Shown: one piece after another, positions 9,057 to 21,322 of the stretch
Position numbering within the stretch: the stretch's first letter is position 1
How the letters are laid out: every line of letters starts with the position of its first letter
DNA from: Candidatus Lariskella endosymbiont of Epinotia ramella
GTDB lineage: Bacteria; Pseudomonadota; Alphaproteobacteria; Rickettsiales; Midichloriaceae
Direction of reading: 5' to 3'
Length of the DNA: 64,000 nt
NCBI RefSeq assembly: GCF_964019805.1
Contig: NZ_OZ026472.1
Coordinates: 186,001 to 250,000, forward strand
Program-made: the position numbers and the translations under genes
Notes under the pieces: generated by a model
Told to the model about the DNA's origin: nothing
What the model saw: only the letters and a program-made list of their open reading frames with translations
Database searches by the model: none

Positions 9057-9101
9057 TTGACATAATGTTTCTCATGCGATTATCTGCGTGAGTGCTATAC
9101 T
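9057..9101 (+). promoter_or_regulatory. Possible sigma-70-type promoter of pdhB
   Basis: TTGACA at 9057-9062 is followed after 17 bp by TTATCT. A better -10 (TATACT, 9096-9101) lacks a good -35. Both lie within 100 bp of pdhB. Tentative. Confidence 0.3.
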
Positions 9102-9151
9102 ATTTATGGTATTTGTCAAAATTTTAAAAGGTTATTTTTGTTGGAGCGTTT

Positions 9152-10129
9152 ATGCCGGTAGTTACGATTAGAGAAGCGTTGCGTGATGCTATAAAAGAAG
9201 AGATGCACCGTGATCAAGATGTTTTCATCATGGGAGAAGAAGTTTCTGAGTATCAAGGAGCATACAAAGTGACTCAAGGGCTATTGCAGGAGTTTGGAGA
9301 AAAACGTGTAATAGATACTCCAATCACTGAACATGGATTTACTGGAGTTGCAATTGGTGCTGGACTTGCTGGATTGAAGCCAATCGTTGAGTTTATGACG
9401 TTTAATTTTGCAATGCAAGCAATCGATCAGATTATCAATTCTGCCGCGAAAACTCCATATATGTCCGGTGGACAAATGCGCTGTCAGATAGTTTTTAGAG
9501 GTCCAAACGGAGCGGCTGCAAGAGTTGCTGCGCAACACTCACAGTGTTACGCAAACTGGTATGCAAACGTACCAGGGCTGAAGGTAATTTCACCATATTC
9601 CGCAGCAGATCATAAAGGATTGTTAAAAAGCGCTATTAGAGATCCTAATCCAGTTATATTTTTAGAGAATGAACTATTGTATGGAGTGAGCGGAGAAGTA
9701 CCTGACTCTGAACATATTGTTGAAATAGGAAAAGCTCATATTGTACGAGAAGGGCATGATGTAACATTAACAGCATTTTCAATACAAGTTGGAAACGCTC
9801 TTGCCGCTGCAGAAATTTTACAGAAAGAGTATAATATCTCAGCAGAAGTCATTGACCTTAGGACAATAAGACCGCTTGATATAGAAACTATACTAAGCTC
9901 AGTACAAAAGACGAATAGAGTATTAACGATTGAGGAGGGTTGGCCGTTTTCAGGCATTGGAGCAGAAATTAGCGCACAAATAATGGAAAAAGCATTTGAT
10001 TATTTAGATGCGCCAGTCTACAGAGTATCTGCTAAAGATGTGCCATTACCCTACGCAGCAAACCTCGAGAAATTAGCGTTGCCACAAGTTACGGATATAG
10101 TCAAAACAGTTCTAGAAATTACGAAGTAG
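9152..10129 (+). CDS. pdhB: Pyruvate dehydrogenase E1 component, beta subunit
   Basis: Part of the complex that converts pyruvate to acetyl-CoA. 325 aa. Segments typical of E1-beta include [37 protein letters not shown], the FRGPNGAA stretch and [11 protein letters not shown]. There is no N-terminal lipoyl domain, unlike many free-living alphaproteobacterial PdhB proteins. A GGAG lies just before the ATG. The E1-alpha gene is not adjacent and the E2 gene is about 54 kb away at the right edge, so the complex is not encoded as one operon here. The PAP2 gene follows after 16 bp. Confidence 0.95.
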   Translation: MPVVTIREALRDAIKEEMHRDQDVFIMGEEVSEYQGAYKVTQGLLQEFGEKRVIDTPITEHGFTGVAIGAGLAGLKPIVEFMTFNFAMQAIDQIINSAAKTPYMSGGQMRCQIVFRGPNGAAARVAAQHSQCYANWYANVPGLKVISPYSAADHKGLLKSAIRDPNPVIFLENELLYGVSGEVPDSEHIVEIGKAHIVREGHDVTLTAFSIQVGNALAAAEILQKEYNISAEVIDLRTIRPLDIETILSSVQKTNRVLTIEEGWPFSGIGAEISAQIMEKAFDYLDAPVYRVSAKDVPLPYAANLEKLALPQVTDIVKTVLEITK

Positions 10130-10145
10130 AGAGGGTACTAACATA

Positions 10146-10841
10146 ATGATAACTACAAGATTGCCGTTACTGTTTTCTATAATGACAGTAATTTTAGCAT
10201 TCATTTTTTTGGTATTTCCATGGATAGATATAAAATTCTCCTCTATGTTTTATTATGGCGATAGTGGTTTTGCTCTAAAAAATTTGCCAATAGTGGAATT
10301 TGTTAACAGGCATAGTCCATTGATACTGATATGTTGTACATTTGTTATTCTATTTACTATGTTTGTTATAGAGTGGAAAAAAAATAAATCGTTAAACATA
10401 CGATACTACACAAAGATAATCTATATTATAGCTGTATTTCTTATCGGTGTGGTCCTTATAATCAATGCGTTATTCAAGAATAATTTATTTGGAAGGGCAA
10501 GACCAGATCAAATATCTAATTTTGGTGGGAACAAAGTTTTTTCTGCACCATTTATTGTCAGTCATCAATGTAAAACGAATTGTTCTTTTGTTTCGGGACA
10601 CGCATCTGTAGGGTTTGCATTTATAGCTTTTGCTTTTATTACCAATAGGAAGTACAAAAAATATTTGATACTTCTCAGTGTATTACTAGGATCTAGCATA
10701 GGCTTTATTCGCATAATATCAGGAAGACATTTCTTGAGTGATATAATTTTTGCTTGTGCTACTACATTTTGTATAGCATATGTCATGCATAGTTTATCGC
10801 TAAGGTTTGGATTACTTAGCAAAGAAGAAGCAACTATATAG
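10146..10841 (+). CDS. PAP2-family membrane phosphatase
   Basis: 231 aa with about six hydrophobic segments. The three PAP2 motifs are present: KNNLFGRARP (C1), FVSGHASVGF (C2, with the catalytic-region His) and RIISGRHFLSD (C3, His and Asp). Members act on lipid phosphates such as undecaprenyl pyrophosphate, phosphatidylglycerol phosphate or lipid A 1-phosphate at the inner membrane. Which substrate applies cannot be decided here. The start lies 16 bp after pdhB, so the two may share a transcript although their functions are unrelated. Confidence 0.85.
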   Translation: MITTRLPLLFSIMTVILAFIFLVFPWIDIKFSSMFYYGDSGFALKNLPIVEFVNRHSPLILICCTFVILFTMFVIEWKKNKSLNIRYYTKIIYIIAVFLIGVVLIINALFKNNLFGRARPDQISNFGGNKVFSAPFIVSHQCKTNCSFVSGHASVGFAFIAFAFITNRKYKKYLILLSVLLGSSIGFIRIISGRHFLSDIIFACATTFCIAYVMHSLSLRFGLLSKEEATI

Positions 10842-11073
10842 CACGCGCGCCCAAAAATCTTGAAACAAGCATGCAATGGTGCCAGAAGTGTCAAAATAGC
10901 GCTTTAAATCCGTAAGAAAATGTTATAATACCTTACGGATTTTGCGAAAGCAGTGTTTGCTTATACATATGAGTAATACATAACACAGGGCTAAGTCCTG
11001 AGCTAATCTTTGCATATTTAACTTCTCCGCAAAAATTGATTCGCTATGCAAATAAATTTTTGGCGAATAGACT
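10842..11073 (-). repeat. Family B repeat between convergent genes
   Basis: Starts at the PAP2 stop with CACGCGCGCC. Carries the pair AAATCCGTAAG (10906) / CTTACGGATTT (10932) and ends with the palindromic core AAATTGATTCGC..GCAAATAAATTTTTGGCG and ATAGACT. It could form terminator-like hairpins for both flanking genes. Confidence 0.7.
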
Positions 11074-11133
11074 ATGTAGCAACATATTTATTCTTAAGTC
11101 GTTAGATTTGCATAGAAGTCTAAAAAGTTTAAT

Positions 11134-11649
11134 TTATACTTGATCATAGTGGCGTCTGAGTTTTTTAGCGACATAATCTGATACAAGACCTGTAAGATTT
11201 CCTTTCAATCTAGCTATTTCCTTTACGAAAGTGGCAGAAATAAAATGTCCTTGCTCTGTAGCTGGCAGGAATATGGTTTCTACCTTTGAGTGAAGTTTGT
11301 GGTTTATGTATGACATGCGAAATTCGTACTCAAAATCTGCAAGTGCTCTGAGCCCACGCACTATGACTGTCGCATTTTGTGAAGAGGCAAACTCAACCAA
11401 AAGGCCATGAAATTGCATTACTTCTACATTTTTAATGTTTAGTGCTAATATTTCTGCATTCGCTATTGAGACTCTTTCCTCTAGCGAGAATAGCGTGTTC
11501 TTACAGGCATCGTAGGCTACTGCAACAATCAATCTATCAAACAGATTAGAAGCTCGTTTTATAATATCAATGTGACCAAATGTAATTGGATCAAAAGTGC
11601 CTGGATATATTGCAGACTTTATTGAAGAATTAGGTTTTTCCATTTTCAC
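11134..11649 (-). CDS. coaD: Phosphopantetheine adenylyltransferase
   Basis: Adds AMP to 4'-phosphopantetheine in coenzyme A synthesis. 171 aa. The nucleotidyltransferase motif YPGTFDPITFGHIDII is near the N-terminus. It is followed by FDRLIVAVAYDACKN, VIVRGLRALADFEYEF, the substrate-binding LPATEQ segment and the ISATFVKE motif near the end. The first ATG (11649) is used; another lies two codons later. It follows a membrane protein gene by 15 bp on the same strand. A family B repeat separates it from the convergent PAP2 gene. Confidence 0.95.
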   Translation of the reverse strand: MKMEKPNSSIKSAIYPGTFDPITFGHIDIIKRASNLFDRLIVAVAYDACKNTLFSLEERVSIANAEILALNIKNVEVMQFHGLLVEFASSQNATVIVRGLRALADFEYEFRMSYINHKLHSKVETIFLPATEQGHFISATFVKEIARLKGNLTGLVSDYVAKKLRRHYDQV

Positions 11650-11664
11650 TCATCTTTTTTATTT

Positions 11665-12249
11665 TTACTGCGATTTATTTTTAATGCTTTGTTGTAACAT
11701 CTCATTGATTGTATTTTGCAAATTTAAGAAATATAAATCTAGATCTCTGCTGCAATTATAGTCATAAGTACAACAATTGCTTCCACAAAGACGCCTTGTT
11801 GTGGATCGCATGATATATGATAGTTCTTCTACTTCCAGCTGATATATATTGTTAATAACAGATTGTCTCCATATTTGCTGTGTTATTGGTCTGTAATAGT
11901 GTGTTTTCCTGGTACTTTTTGCTATAAGATAACCAACAATATCCAGAATTAAAGATATAGGAGTCATTATAAACCTTATTACTATTCTTGATATTTTATT
12001 CTGTAGGATTTTGTGTATGATCTGCGCAATGAGTATCATTCCTGCAATCCAGCCAATTATATGCCATGTTAGCGCTCCAAATACCAGTAGCGCAGCGGAG
12101 ATTCTTATGGAAGAAGTGAAAATGGCAGCAACAATTGCGATTTTTTCGCAGAAGGCGCGGATAGTTCCTAGAAAATTTGGCGCTGTTCTCTTGTTTTTGC
12201 AAAAATATGAAGAAAAATCCTCGTTATGTTTTATCTTCCTATTCATCAT
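11665..12249 (-). CDS. Hypothetical membrane protein, 194 aa
   Basis: Not recognised. Two closely spaced hydrophobic stretches occupy about residues 35-85, and a third lies around 92-108 (FIMTPISLILDIVGYLIA). The C-terminal half is soluble-looking, with a cysteine cluster RRLCGSNCCTYDYNCSRD that might bind metal or form disulphides. The N-terminus is basic. It is the first gene of a probable two-gene unit with coaD, 15 bp apart. No family is assigned. Confidence 0.6.
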   Translation of the reverse strand: MMNRKIKHNEDFSSYFCKNKRTAPNFLGTIRAFCEKIAIVAAIFTSSIRISAALLVFGALTWHIIGWIAGMILIAQIIHKILQNKISRIVIRFIMTPISLILDIVGYLIAKSTRKTHYYRPITQQIWRQSVINNIYQLEVEELSYIMRSTTRRLCGSNCCTYDYNCSRDLDLYFLNLQNTINEMLQQSIKNKSQ

Positions 12250-12999
12250 TGCACCTCCATACGTTAATGCACAATTTCACATAATTCTATAAAAAATGTA
12301 ATATCTATAAAAATTGACGTGCATACAAAAACTTACACGCGTTTATAAGTAGCTTCAAATTCATTAAGAAAGCATAGAATATTAAGTTCACATATATGAC
12401 ATACATCAAAAATATTCACTTTTGGTCTCTTAAAAATTTCTATACATCAGCATTCACTGAAAGCGAAGCAGTTTAAAAAATGCTAAAAACGTAACATGCA
12501 ATATGAAGGCAGTGCCATTGTTATATAAAAACTTAGACAAAAAATTTATAAAACAATCTTACTGTTTAGTGGATATAAGACAGCAGGCATACATTTACTA
12601 AGCGTCAAATCTCTCTATATATAAAGCATGCATTTTTAACTCAGTGATCTTGGTTTTTATTGAGTTAAAGAATAGCGCATAAAGTGCTGGAAGATCACAT
12701 GAATTTTTCCGGCTTTGCGATTTCTTGAGCATTTATACATTTATATGTAATATGTAGGAATTCTTCGCAAAATCTGCTGTTGATAAATAACAAAAAGAAT
12801 AATCTCTGATTTATCTATACTATTGACATTTGTATCAAACAAAACAGATGTTGGACTTATTATTATAAATATATAGCTGAAAAATAAAACTGCGATGTGA
12901 CAATAGCGCATGAAGAGAAAACAGTCTAGTGGCAAGTAAATAAAAAATTTTCTTATTATTATATTTTTGATGGCCAAGATAATTTCTTTTAAATATCTT

Positions 13000-13042
13000 G
13001 ATAATAGCATGATAATAGCATGATAATAGCATGATAATGCAT
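13000..13042 (+). repeat. 11-bp tandem repeat, about four units
   Basis: GATAATAGCAT is repeated three times exactly, followed by a shortened GATAATGCAT. Being a short tandem array, it may vary in copy number. Confidence 0.85.
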
Positions 13043-13629
13043 ATGTACTTATAATCATATTATTTACACTTTTGTTAAAGATGATGAGTATATAGAAATC
13101 TTCTTCAAATGATATATTTGCTACCGTATATAGAAGCAGTTATTGTTGGGTTATTGCTTGTTTTTTAGCGTTTTTATGCTATCTAATTTGTAATTTTAAA
13201 ATGTATTATGTATTAGTTGAACATGCGTTCATTATTTACGCAATGTGTGTAATATATTTGCAATAAAATGGCTTGACCTAATTCATTTGCGAATGCTTTA
13301 CTAAAGATATTATGTGGAAATGAAATTCACAAAGTATTAATTAAGTTGGTTGATGTTTTGTTAGATGGTTCATGTATTAATATGAGGCTAAATTGCTTAG
13401 AATTTCTCCGCTTCAATACTTTTTTAGTGGATGTGCAAAGTTTTTAGCAATCGTAATAGTGCCATATGCATAATAGAAGCATGAGTATATAAAAATAGCT
13501 TGTTGGTATTGGAAATATACCTGTACCTTGAGGGTGCGATTTTTATGTGATCATAATAAGCTCAGAAATTAACTTGAAGTTTTTGTGCTAAATCTGAGTA
13601 ATAATGCTACAGTGTATCGCAATATATAA

Positions 13630-13746
13630 GTAGACTTCTTCTTCGAACGTTTGCTTTAGCGGCCAATTGCTTTGTCGCATCCTTTAGCCTTCATTGTGAT
13701 GCTCAATGTACTTGCCTTACCAGAACAAGCGTTTGAAGAAGTCTAG
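13630..13746. repeat. Family E inverted-repeat element
   Basis: About 117 bp with ends GTAGACTTCTTC and GAAGAAGTCTAG. Inner blocks ACGTTTGCTT and CAAGCGTTTGAAG are also inverted. A partial relative is at 52348-52400 (AAACGCTTGTTC, AGGCAAGT). Confidence 0.6.
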
Positions 13747-13837
13747 TGTGGTACGATATACATAGATATTTAGTTAGATGAAATAGATATTAGATATAGT
13801 CTTATGAAGGTATGCTATTGATATCTATTAATTATAC

Positions 13838-13990
13838 TTTTCAAAATTGGCTGTTGTCAGAATGCTCCTTATGTGTTTTTGTTAAAACTTGCGTAGCCAT
13901 TCTTTCTAGCTCTTTTTAAAGTCTAACTTCGTATGTACGTAAGTTAAATACAAACTCTTTATTTACCTGTGATATCCATGTAGCGTGCTA
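13838..13990 (+). repeat. Dispersed repeat family A
   Basis: Near full-length copy: ATACTTTTCAAAATTGGC, AATGCTCCTTATGT, CTAGCTCTTTTTAAAGTC, TTAAATACAAACTC, TATTTACCTGTGATATCC. Confidence 0.75.
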
Positions 13991-14056
13991 TATGATTCTA
14001 ATACTTTTATGATTAAACAAGATAAATTTACTACTTAACAGATTTGAGAGTGTTAT

Positions 14057-15343
14057 ATGACAGATACAAGCGACACAACATTTAAAAGAGAAAATGTTTT
14101 GCGTTGTATGAACTCTATAATGGAACAGCACCAAGATATTAAAATAGATTCTCAGCCGAAAGAGGAACAACAAACTCCACACATGACATGTCTTTGTGCA
14201 TTTGCTGCGCTTTACTTAGCAATACAAGGATATAAAGGTGTAGTTTTCTCTCTTTCAAGTATTAGTACATTTATTGATGCACTTTATATAGGAATCATAG
14301 ATGGGATTACACAATCAAATTCTGACTCTAAAGCAAATAAAGATGAAGTATTTAATAAAGAAGAAGTTGGTATGTTGATGAGTAAAGTGCAGCAAAATTC
14401 AAACCATGGTGTGTTTAATAAGGTAAAAGAAGATCTCACAAATATATACAATGCTAGGTTTGAAAAACTCATGCAAGATGATGAGGCACTCTCAAAAATT
14501 GGGGCAGTTGAGAAAGAAATCATCAAAAATAAAGGCGCTGCTATTGCAAGTGCAGAAGACTTACTGCGTGCAAAGCTTCTTGAGCAAGGGGATGTAAGAG
14601 CAAAAAAACTGCTTGAATATACCAACATGGCAGATGCTTTCTTCACCACTGGCAAAGTCTCTATTATAAGACAAGCTGTGTGTATCGGGCAAACTATAGG
14701 GACCTTTATGCAGCCGATACTTAGTTCTGCTATAGGCATGAGCAAGAAAGAGGATGTTGGTTATTTTGTTGCAGCGCATGCTGTCGCAAAACAATCTTTT
14801 CACTATATTATTTGGGCAACAAAACAGGTAATTTATGCTCCGTATGTTTGTGCTAAGTTATTTTTATCTGTTGCGGTAACAGCTACTATTGGGTTTTTTG
14901 ATGGTATTTCCAGCTCAAAAGATAATGTAGAACAATTCGAAGTAGAAAAAACAAATAATAATATAGAAATTAAATGTGGAGAAAATAATAAAGTTGCACT
15001 AGGATTTTGGAATGAGATAACAGAAACATACAACACTTATAAGGCTGCATACAGTGACATGAATAAGTCATTAGTCGAAGCAAGTGGTGTATCAGATTTG
15101 CTAAGAGATAAGTATGATCTTATAAAATCTGCTGGTGATATGCGATTTAGAAGAGCTATCTTGAATGCTGGATTTAATAGGACTGTTAATGTTGCTGATA
15201 AAGTGTTCTCAGCAATTGAGTCGATGTATGCGGTGACAGTGAAAAATATCTATTCCGCAAGCAAGCAGTTTGGGAATGCAGCCTCAGAGAAGTTTTTTAA
15301 GGTTGCGCCTGAAAAACAGGAGCCTATAGGTCGCAAGATATAA
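14057..15343 (+). CDS. Hypothetical protein, 428 aa, with hydrophobic segments
   Basis: Not recognised. Residues ~45-80 form a long hydrophobic region (LCAFAALYLAIQGYKGVVF and the following stretch). A second lies near 262-282 (LFLSVAVTATIGFFDGI). Weaker amphipathic helices with AIGMSKK and ASKQFGNAASEKFF occur between and after. The rest is Lys/Glu/Asn-rich, helical and soluble-looking. There is no cleavable signal peptide. An ATG at 14057 follows GAGAG at about 14045. The 120-aa gene follows 36 bp later on the same strand, suggesting an operon. A host-directed or envelope role is possible for such a lineage-restricted protein, but nothing shows it directly. Confidence 0.65.
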   Translation: MTDTSDTTFKRENVLRCMNSIMEQHQDIKIDSQPKEEQQTPHMTCLCAFAALYLAIQGYKGVVFSLSSISTFIDALYIGIIDGITQSNSDSKANKDEVFNKEEVGMLMSKVQQNSNHGVFNKVKEDLTNIYNARFEKLMQDDEALSKIGAVEKEIIKNKGAAIASAEDLLRAKLLEQGDVRAKKLLEYTNMADAFFTTGKVSIIRQAVCIGQTIGTFMQPILSSAIGMSKKEDVGYFVAAHAVAKQSFHYIIWATKQVIYAPYVCAKLFLSVAVTATIGFFDGISSSKDNVEQFEVEKTNNNIEIKCGENNKVALGFWNEITETYNTYKAAYSDMNKSLVEASGVSDLLRDKYDLIKSAGDMRFRRAILNAGFNRTVNVADKVFSAIESMYAVTVKNIYSASKQFGNAASEKFFKVAPEKQEPIGRKI

Positions 15344-15379
15344 GTATTAGATTCTTTCTAACACAATATAGATTCTATT

Positions 15380-15742
15380 ATGAATAAGGGAAATAATCAG
15401 AGCTTTGATACAGCAAAACTTGAAGCTGCTTTGGCACAGATAGTTAGAGCATTTGCAAATAGTCCTGAAGGTGGTGCATTTTTCTTGAAGTATACATTGC
15501 TACCAAGTACACAAGAGCATGATAAGGCGATTGAAGATATTTATCGCGAGATACTTGAGCATTTTCAAGAGCAAAAGAGGTTGGCAGAAAGTGTAGTATC
15601 GTCGCTGAAATACATAAGAAGTTGCTGTTTGCAGAGTAATAGTGCGGCAGAATATGTCAAGCAGCAAGTAGATAATATAATGCATTATAAAGCGCTATTG
15701 GATTATGCAAAAGGAACAAAATCTGGACCTTTTATAGGCTGA
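15380..15742 (+). CDS. Hypothetical protein, 120 aa, helical
   Basis: Not recognised. The sequence is almost entirely predicted helix (TAKLEAALAQIVRAFANS, EHDKAIEDIYREILEHFQEQ), with alternating charged and hydrophobic residues compatible with a coiled coil or helical bundle. No membrane segment or signal peptide. It follows the 428-aa gene by 36 bp, so the two products may work together. Confidence 0.6.
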   Translation: MNKGNNQSFDTAKLEAALAQIVRAFANSPEGGAFFLKYTLLPSTQEHDKAIEDIYREILEHFQEQKRLAESVVSSLKYIRSCCLQSNSAAEYVKQQVDNIMHYKALLDYAKGTKSGPFIG

Positions 15743-15887
15743 AAGTCTAATTGATGCATGGCAAGTACTAGATAAATATAAGAGCCAGTGCATTGTAAAT
15801 AAAGCTTCTTGGCGCTCATTTGTTTATTAATATCTTTTCAGTGCAGTAATAATATATCAAGGGACGAATAGTGGAATACTCCTCACA

Positions 15888-15927
15888 CTTTTCAAAATTG
15901 GCATCGTCAAAGCGCTCATTATGTATT
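15888..15927 (+). repeat. Family A repeat, left half, interrupted by the IS pair
   Basis: ACTTTTCAAAATTGGCATCG and CTCATTATGTATT match family A up to the IS boundary. The right half resumes at 18191. Confidence 0.75.
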
Positions 15928-15951
15928 AGACCTCTTGCATAACCATATAAA

Positions 15952-16805
15952 TTGATTAAAATCCTTGATTTTATCAAGGATAACATGAAGTTTGAAAACA
16001 TCAAAGATGAATACGCAGAAGAGTTTCGCAGGCTTACTGGCATTAAACGAGGAACGTTTGAAGTTATACTAAGTATATTAAAAGAAGCTGAAGCTATTTT
16101 AAAGTCTCAAGGTGGAAAACCCAATAAATTGGCTTTAGAAGATCGATTACTCATGACGCTTGAGTACTTGCGTGAATACAGGACATATTTTCATATTTCC
16201 CGCAGTTATGGAATAAGTGAAAGTGCCTGTTATCGTAATATACGTTGGATTGAAGATACTCTAATTAAAGATAAACGATTTTCACTACCTGGACGTAAAG
16301 CATTACTAAAAAGCGATTCTGAATACGAACTTGTGTTAATTGATGCTACTGAAACACCGATAGAACGACCTAAAAAAAACAGAAGCACTTTTATTCGGGA
16401 AAAAAGAGGCGACATACTCTAAAAACTCAGCTTATTGTGGATAAAAGGAAAAAAGAAATCATTTGCACTAATTTTTCTAATGGCAAGCGTCATGATTTCA
16501 GGTTATTTAAAGAATCCGGAGTTCACATCCACCCTGAGATTAAAGTTCTTACAGATACTGGTTATCAAGGCATTGATAAGTTGCATTATAATTCAGAGTT
16601 ACCAAAGAAAAAGACAAAAAAGCGACCACTAAGCAGGAAAGATAAAAAGAAAAATCGTCAATTGTCTAGTGAACGTGTTTTAAATGAAAACGTCATAGGC
16701 ATGATCAAACGATTTAAAATTATCGCTGATCGTTATAGGAACAGAAGAAAACGATTCGGTTTAAGGTTTAATTTACTTGCTGGTATCTATAACTTTGAGC
16801 TTTAA
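15952..16805 (+). CDS. IS5-family transposase, frameshifted (copy 3)
   Basis: Upstream frame 15952-16422, downstream frame ending 16805, joined by a -1 slip at the eight A residues 16372-16379. Start may be the TTG at 15952 or, better supported by AAGGA at 15976-15980, the ATG at 15985. Confidence 0.9.
15961..15981 (+). promoter_or_regulatory. Hairpin covering the transposase Shine-Dalgarno
   Basis: ATCCTTGAT (15961-15969), a TTT loop and ATCAAGGAT (15973-15981) form a perfect 9-bp stem. The AAGGA lying 4 nt before the ATG at 15985 is inside the stem. Present at the same place in all seven copies. Confidence 0.7.
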
Positions 16806-16825
16806 ATAGGTTATGCAAGAGGTCT

Positions 16826-17292
16826 ATTAAATCCAGCCAACATAAATTACCATTCTACATATCACGATATATTAGAAGAAGCTGCAAATCACTCATTCGA
16901 TGTAAGTAACTTGCGATTTATTGGGATATTTGAGAAAGACATAATTGTAGATCAACGAGTTGGTGAAACTGTTTTTACGCAAATATATGAAGCCATAATA
17001 GATGTAAATTCACCGAAATCTATGTATGAGGTATACAACACGAGCTCAAGTCCAAGAGCTCATATGGCTTATACAACAGGATATGAAACATATCATCAAA
17101 AGACTCACTTCATCAGCGCAGATGCAAGAAAAGATATTGTTTTCGCTGATACAATATTTCAAACAACGGAGGATGGAAGAAAATATGTGTATACAAGTAT
17201 TATAGCGTACTTATTGCGTGGACAAGATGCTTTGAATTGCAAAATGCTGAATTTTAAACGAAAAATATATGATATGGACTTGTACATGCATT
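16826..17292 (+). pseudogene. Internal fragment of a gene paralogous to the 351-aa protein at 26442
   Basis: Translates in one frame from 16827 into a sequence clearly related to residues ~74-215 of the 351-aa protein (shared DILE.AA.HSFDVSN, YEAIID.NSPKS, GYETYHQK, IAYLLRGQD). Roughly half the residues match, so it comes from a paralogue and is not a recent copy. Both ends are cut exactly at IS junctions, and the stop codon is formed by the IS edge. It lacks N- and C-terminal parts and is presumed non-functional. Confidence 0.8.
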
Positions 17293-18190
17293 AGACCTCT
17301 TGCATAACCATATAAATTGATTAAAATCCTTGATTTTATCAAGGATAACATGAAGTTTGAAAACATCAAAGATGAATACGCAGAAGAGTTTCGCAGGCTT
17401 ACTGGCATTAAACGAGGAACGTTTGAAGTTATACTAAGTATATTAAAAGAAGCTGAAGCTATTTTAAAGTCTCAAGGTGGAAAACCCAATAAATTGGCTT
17501 TAGAAGATCGATTACTCATGACGCTTGAGTACTTGCGTGAATACAGGACATATTTTCATATTTCCCGCAGTTATGGAATAAGTGAAAGTGCCTGTTATCG
17601 TAATATACGTTGGATTGAAGATACTCTAATTAAAGATAAACGATTTTCACTACCTGGACGTAAAGCATTACTAAAAAGCGATTCTGAATACGAACTTGTG
17701 TTAATTGATGCTACTGAAACACCGATAGAACGACCTAAAAAAAACAGAAGCACTTTTATTCGGGAAAAAAGAGGCGACATACTCTAAAAACTCAGCTTAT
17801 TGTGGATAAAAGGAAAAAAGAAATCATTTGCACTAATTTTTCTAATGGCAAGCGTCATGATTTCAGGTTATTTAAAGAATCCGGAGTTCACATCCACCCT
17901 GAGATTAAAGTTCTTACAGATACTGGTTATCAAGGCATTGATAAGTTGCATTATAATTCAGAGTTACCAAAGAAAAAGACAAAAAAGCGACCACTAAGCA
18001 GGAAAGATAAAAAGAAAAATCGTCAATTGTCTAGTGAACGTGTTTTAAATGAAAACGTCATAGGCATGATCAAACGATTTAAAATTATCGCTGATCGTTA
18101 TAGGAACAGAAGAAAACGATTCGGTTTAAGGTTTAATTTACTTGCTGGTATCTATAACTTTGAGCTTTAAATAGGTTATGCAAGAGGTCT
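17293..18190 (+). mobile_element. IS5-family insertion sequence, copy 4 (898 bp)
   Basis: Same ends, flanked by ATT on both sides (17290-17292, 18191-18193). Same orientation as copy 3. Confidence 0.95.
17317..18170 (+). CDS. IS5-family transposase, frameshifted (copy 4)
   Basis: Upstream frame 17317-17787, downstream frame ending 18170, slip run of eight A at 17737-17744. Encodes the same protein as copy 3. Confidence 0.9.
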
Positions 18191-18340
18191 ATTGATTATA
18201 TACATGCCCACAGCACTCTTCCTAGCTCTTTTTGAAGTCTAACTTCGTATATATTAAAAGTTCAATCCTAACTCTTCATTTCCATGCGGTATATACTCGC
18301 CATATTTTAAATTGGTTGTTGTTGGCAGCGCTTAATATCG
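18191..18340 (+). repeat. Family A repeat, right half plus start of a second partial copy
   Basis: CTTCCTAGCTCTTTTTGAAG, CTAACTTCGTATATAT and AACTCTTCATTTCCATGCGG continue the copy begun at 15888. From about 18290 a TATACTCGCCATATTTTAAA block restarts the family A left end. Confidence 0.65.
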
Positions 18341-21293
<2,953 letters not shown>

Positions 21294-21322
21294 AAGATAA
21301 TATCGCCTGCAACTCTCTCAAG

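Larger units (their letters stand above)
12250..14056. other. 1.8-kb region without a convincing gene
   Basis: Open frames here (for example 12741-13058 minus) have low-complexity, Ile/Tyr-rich products and no recognisable domain. The stretch holds an 11-bp tandem repeat (13000-13042), a family E inverted-repeat element (13630-13746) and a family A copy (13838-13990). It separates two divergently oriented genes. Confidence 0.6.
15928..16825 (+). mobile_element. IS5-family insertion sequence, copy 3 (898 bp)
   Basis: Same 17-bp inverted ends as the other copies, flanked by ATT at both sides (15925-15927, 16826-16828). Plus orientation. Confidence 0.95.
15928..18190 (+). mobile_element. Composite-transposon-like unit: IS copy 3 + gene fragment + IS copy 4
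   Basis: Two directly oriented IS copies bracket 467 bp of a coding fragment. The outer flanks are both ATT (15925-15927 and 18191-18193). Removing the unit plus one ATT rejoins a continuous family A repeat. This pattern fits transposition of the whole unit in one event. Confidence 0.75.

Noticed and set aside
13000-13042. CRISPR-like array
   Set aside because: Units are contiguous 11-mers without spacers.
12741-13058. 105-codon minus-strand frame in the 1.8-kb gap
   Set aside because: The product is Ile/Tyr/Phe-rich, runs through the 11-bp tandem repeat, and has no recognisable domain or ribosome site.
13283-14056. Possible RNA gene in the long gap
   Set aside because: No tRNA-like cloverleaf or known RNA motif could be recognised by eye.
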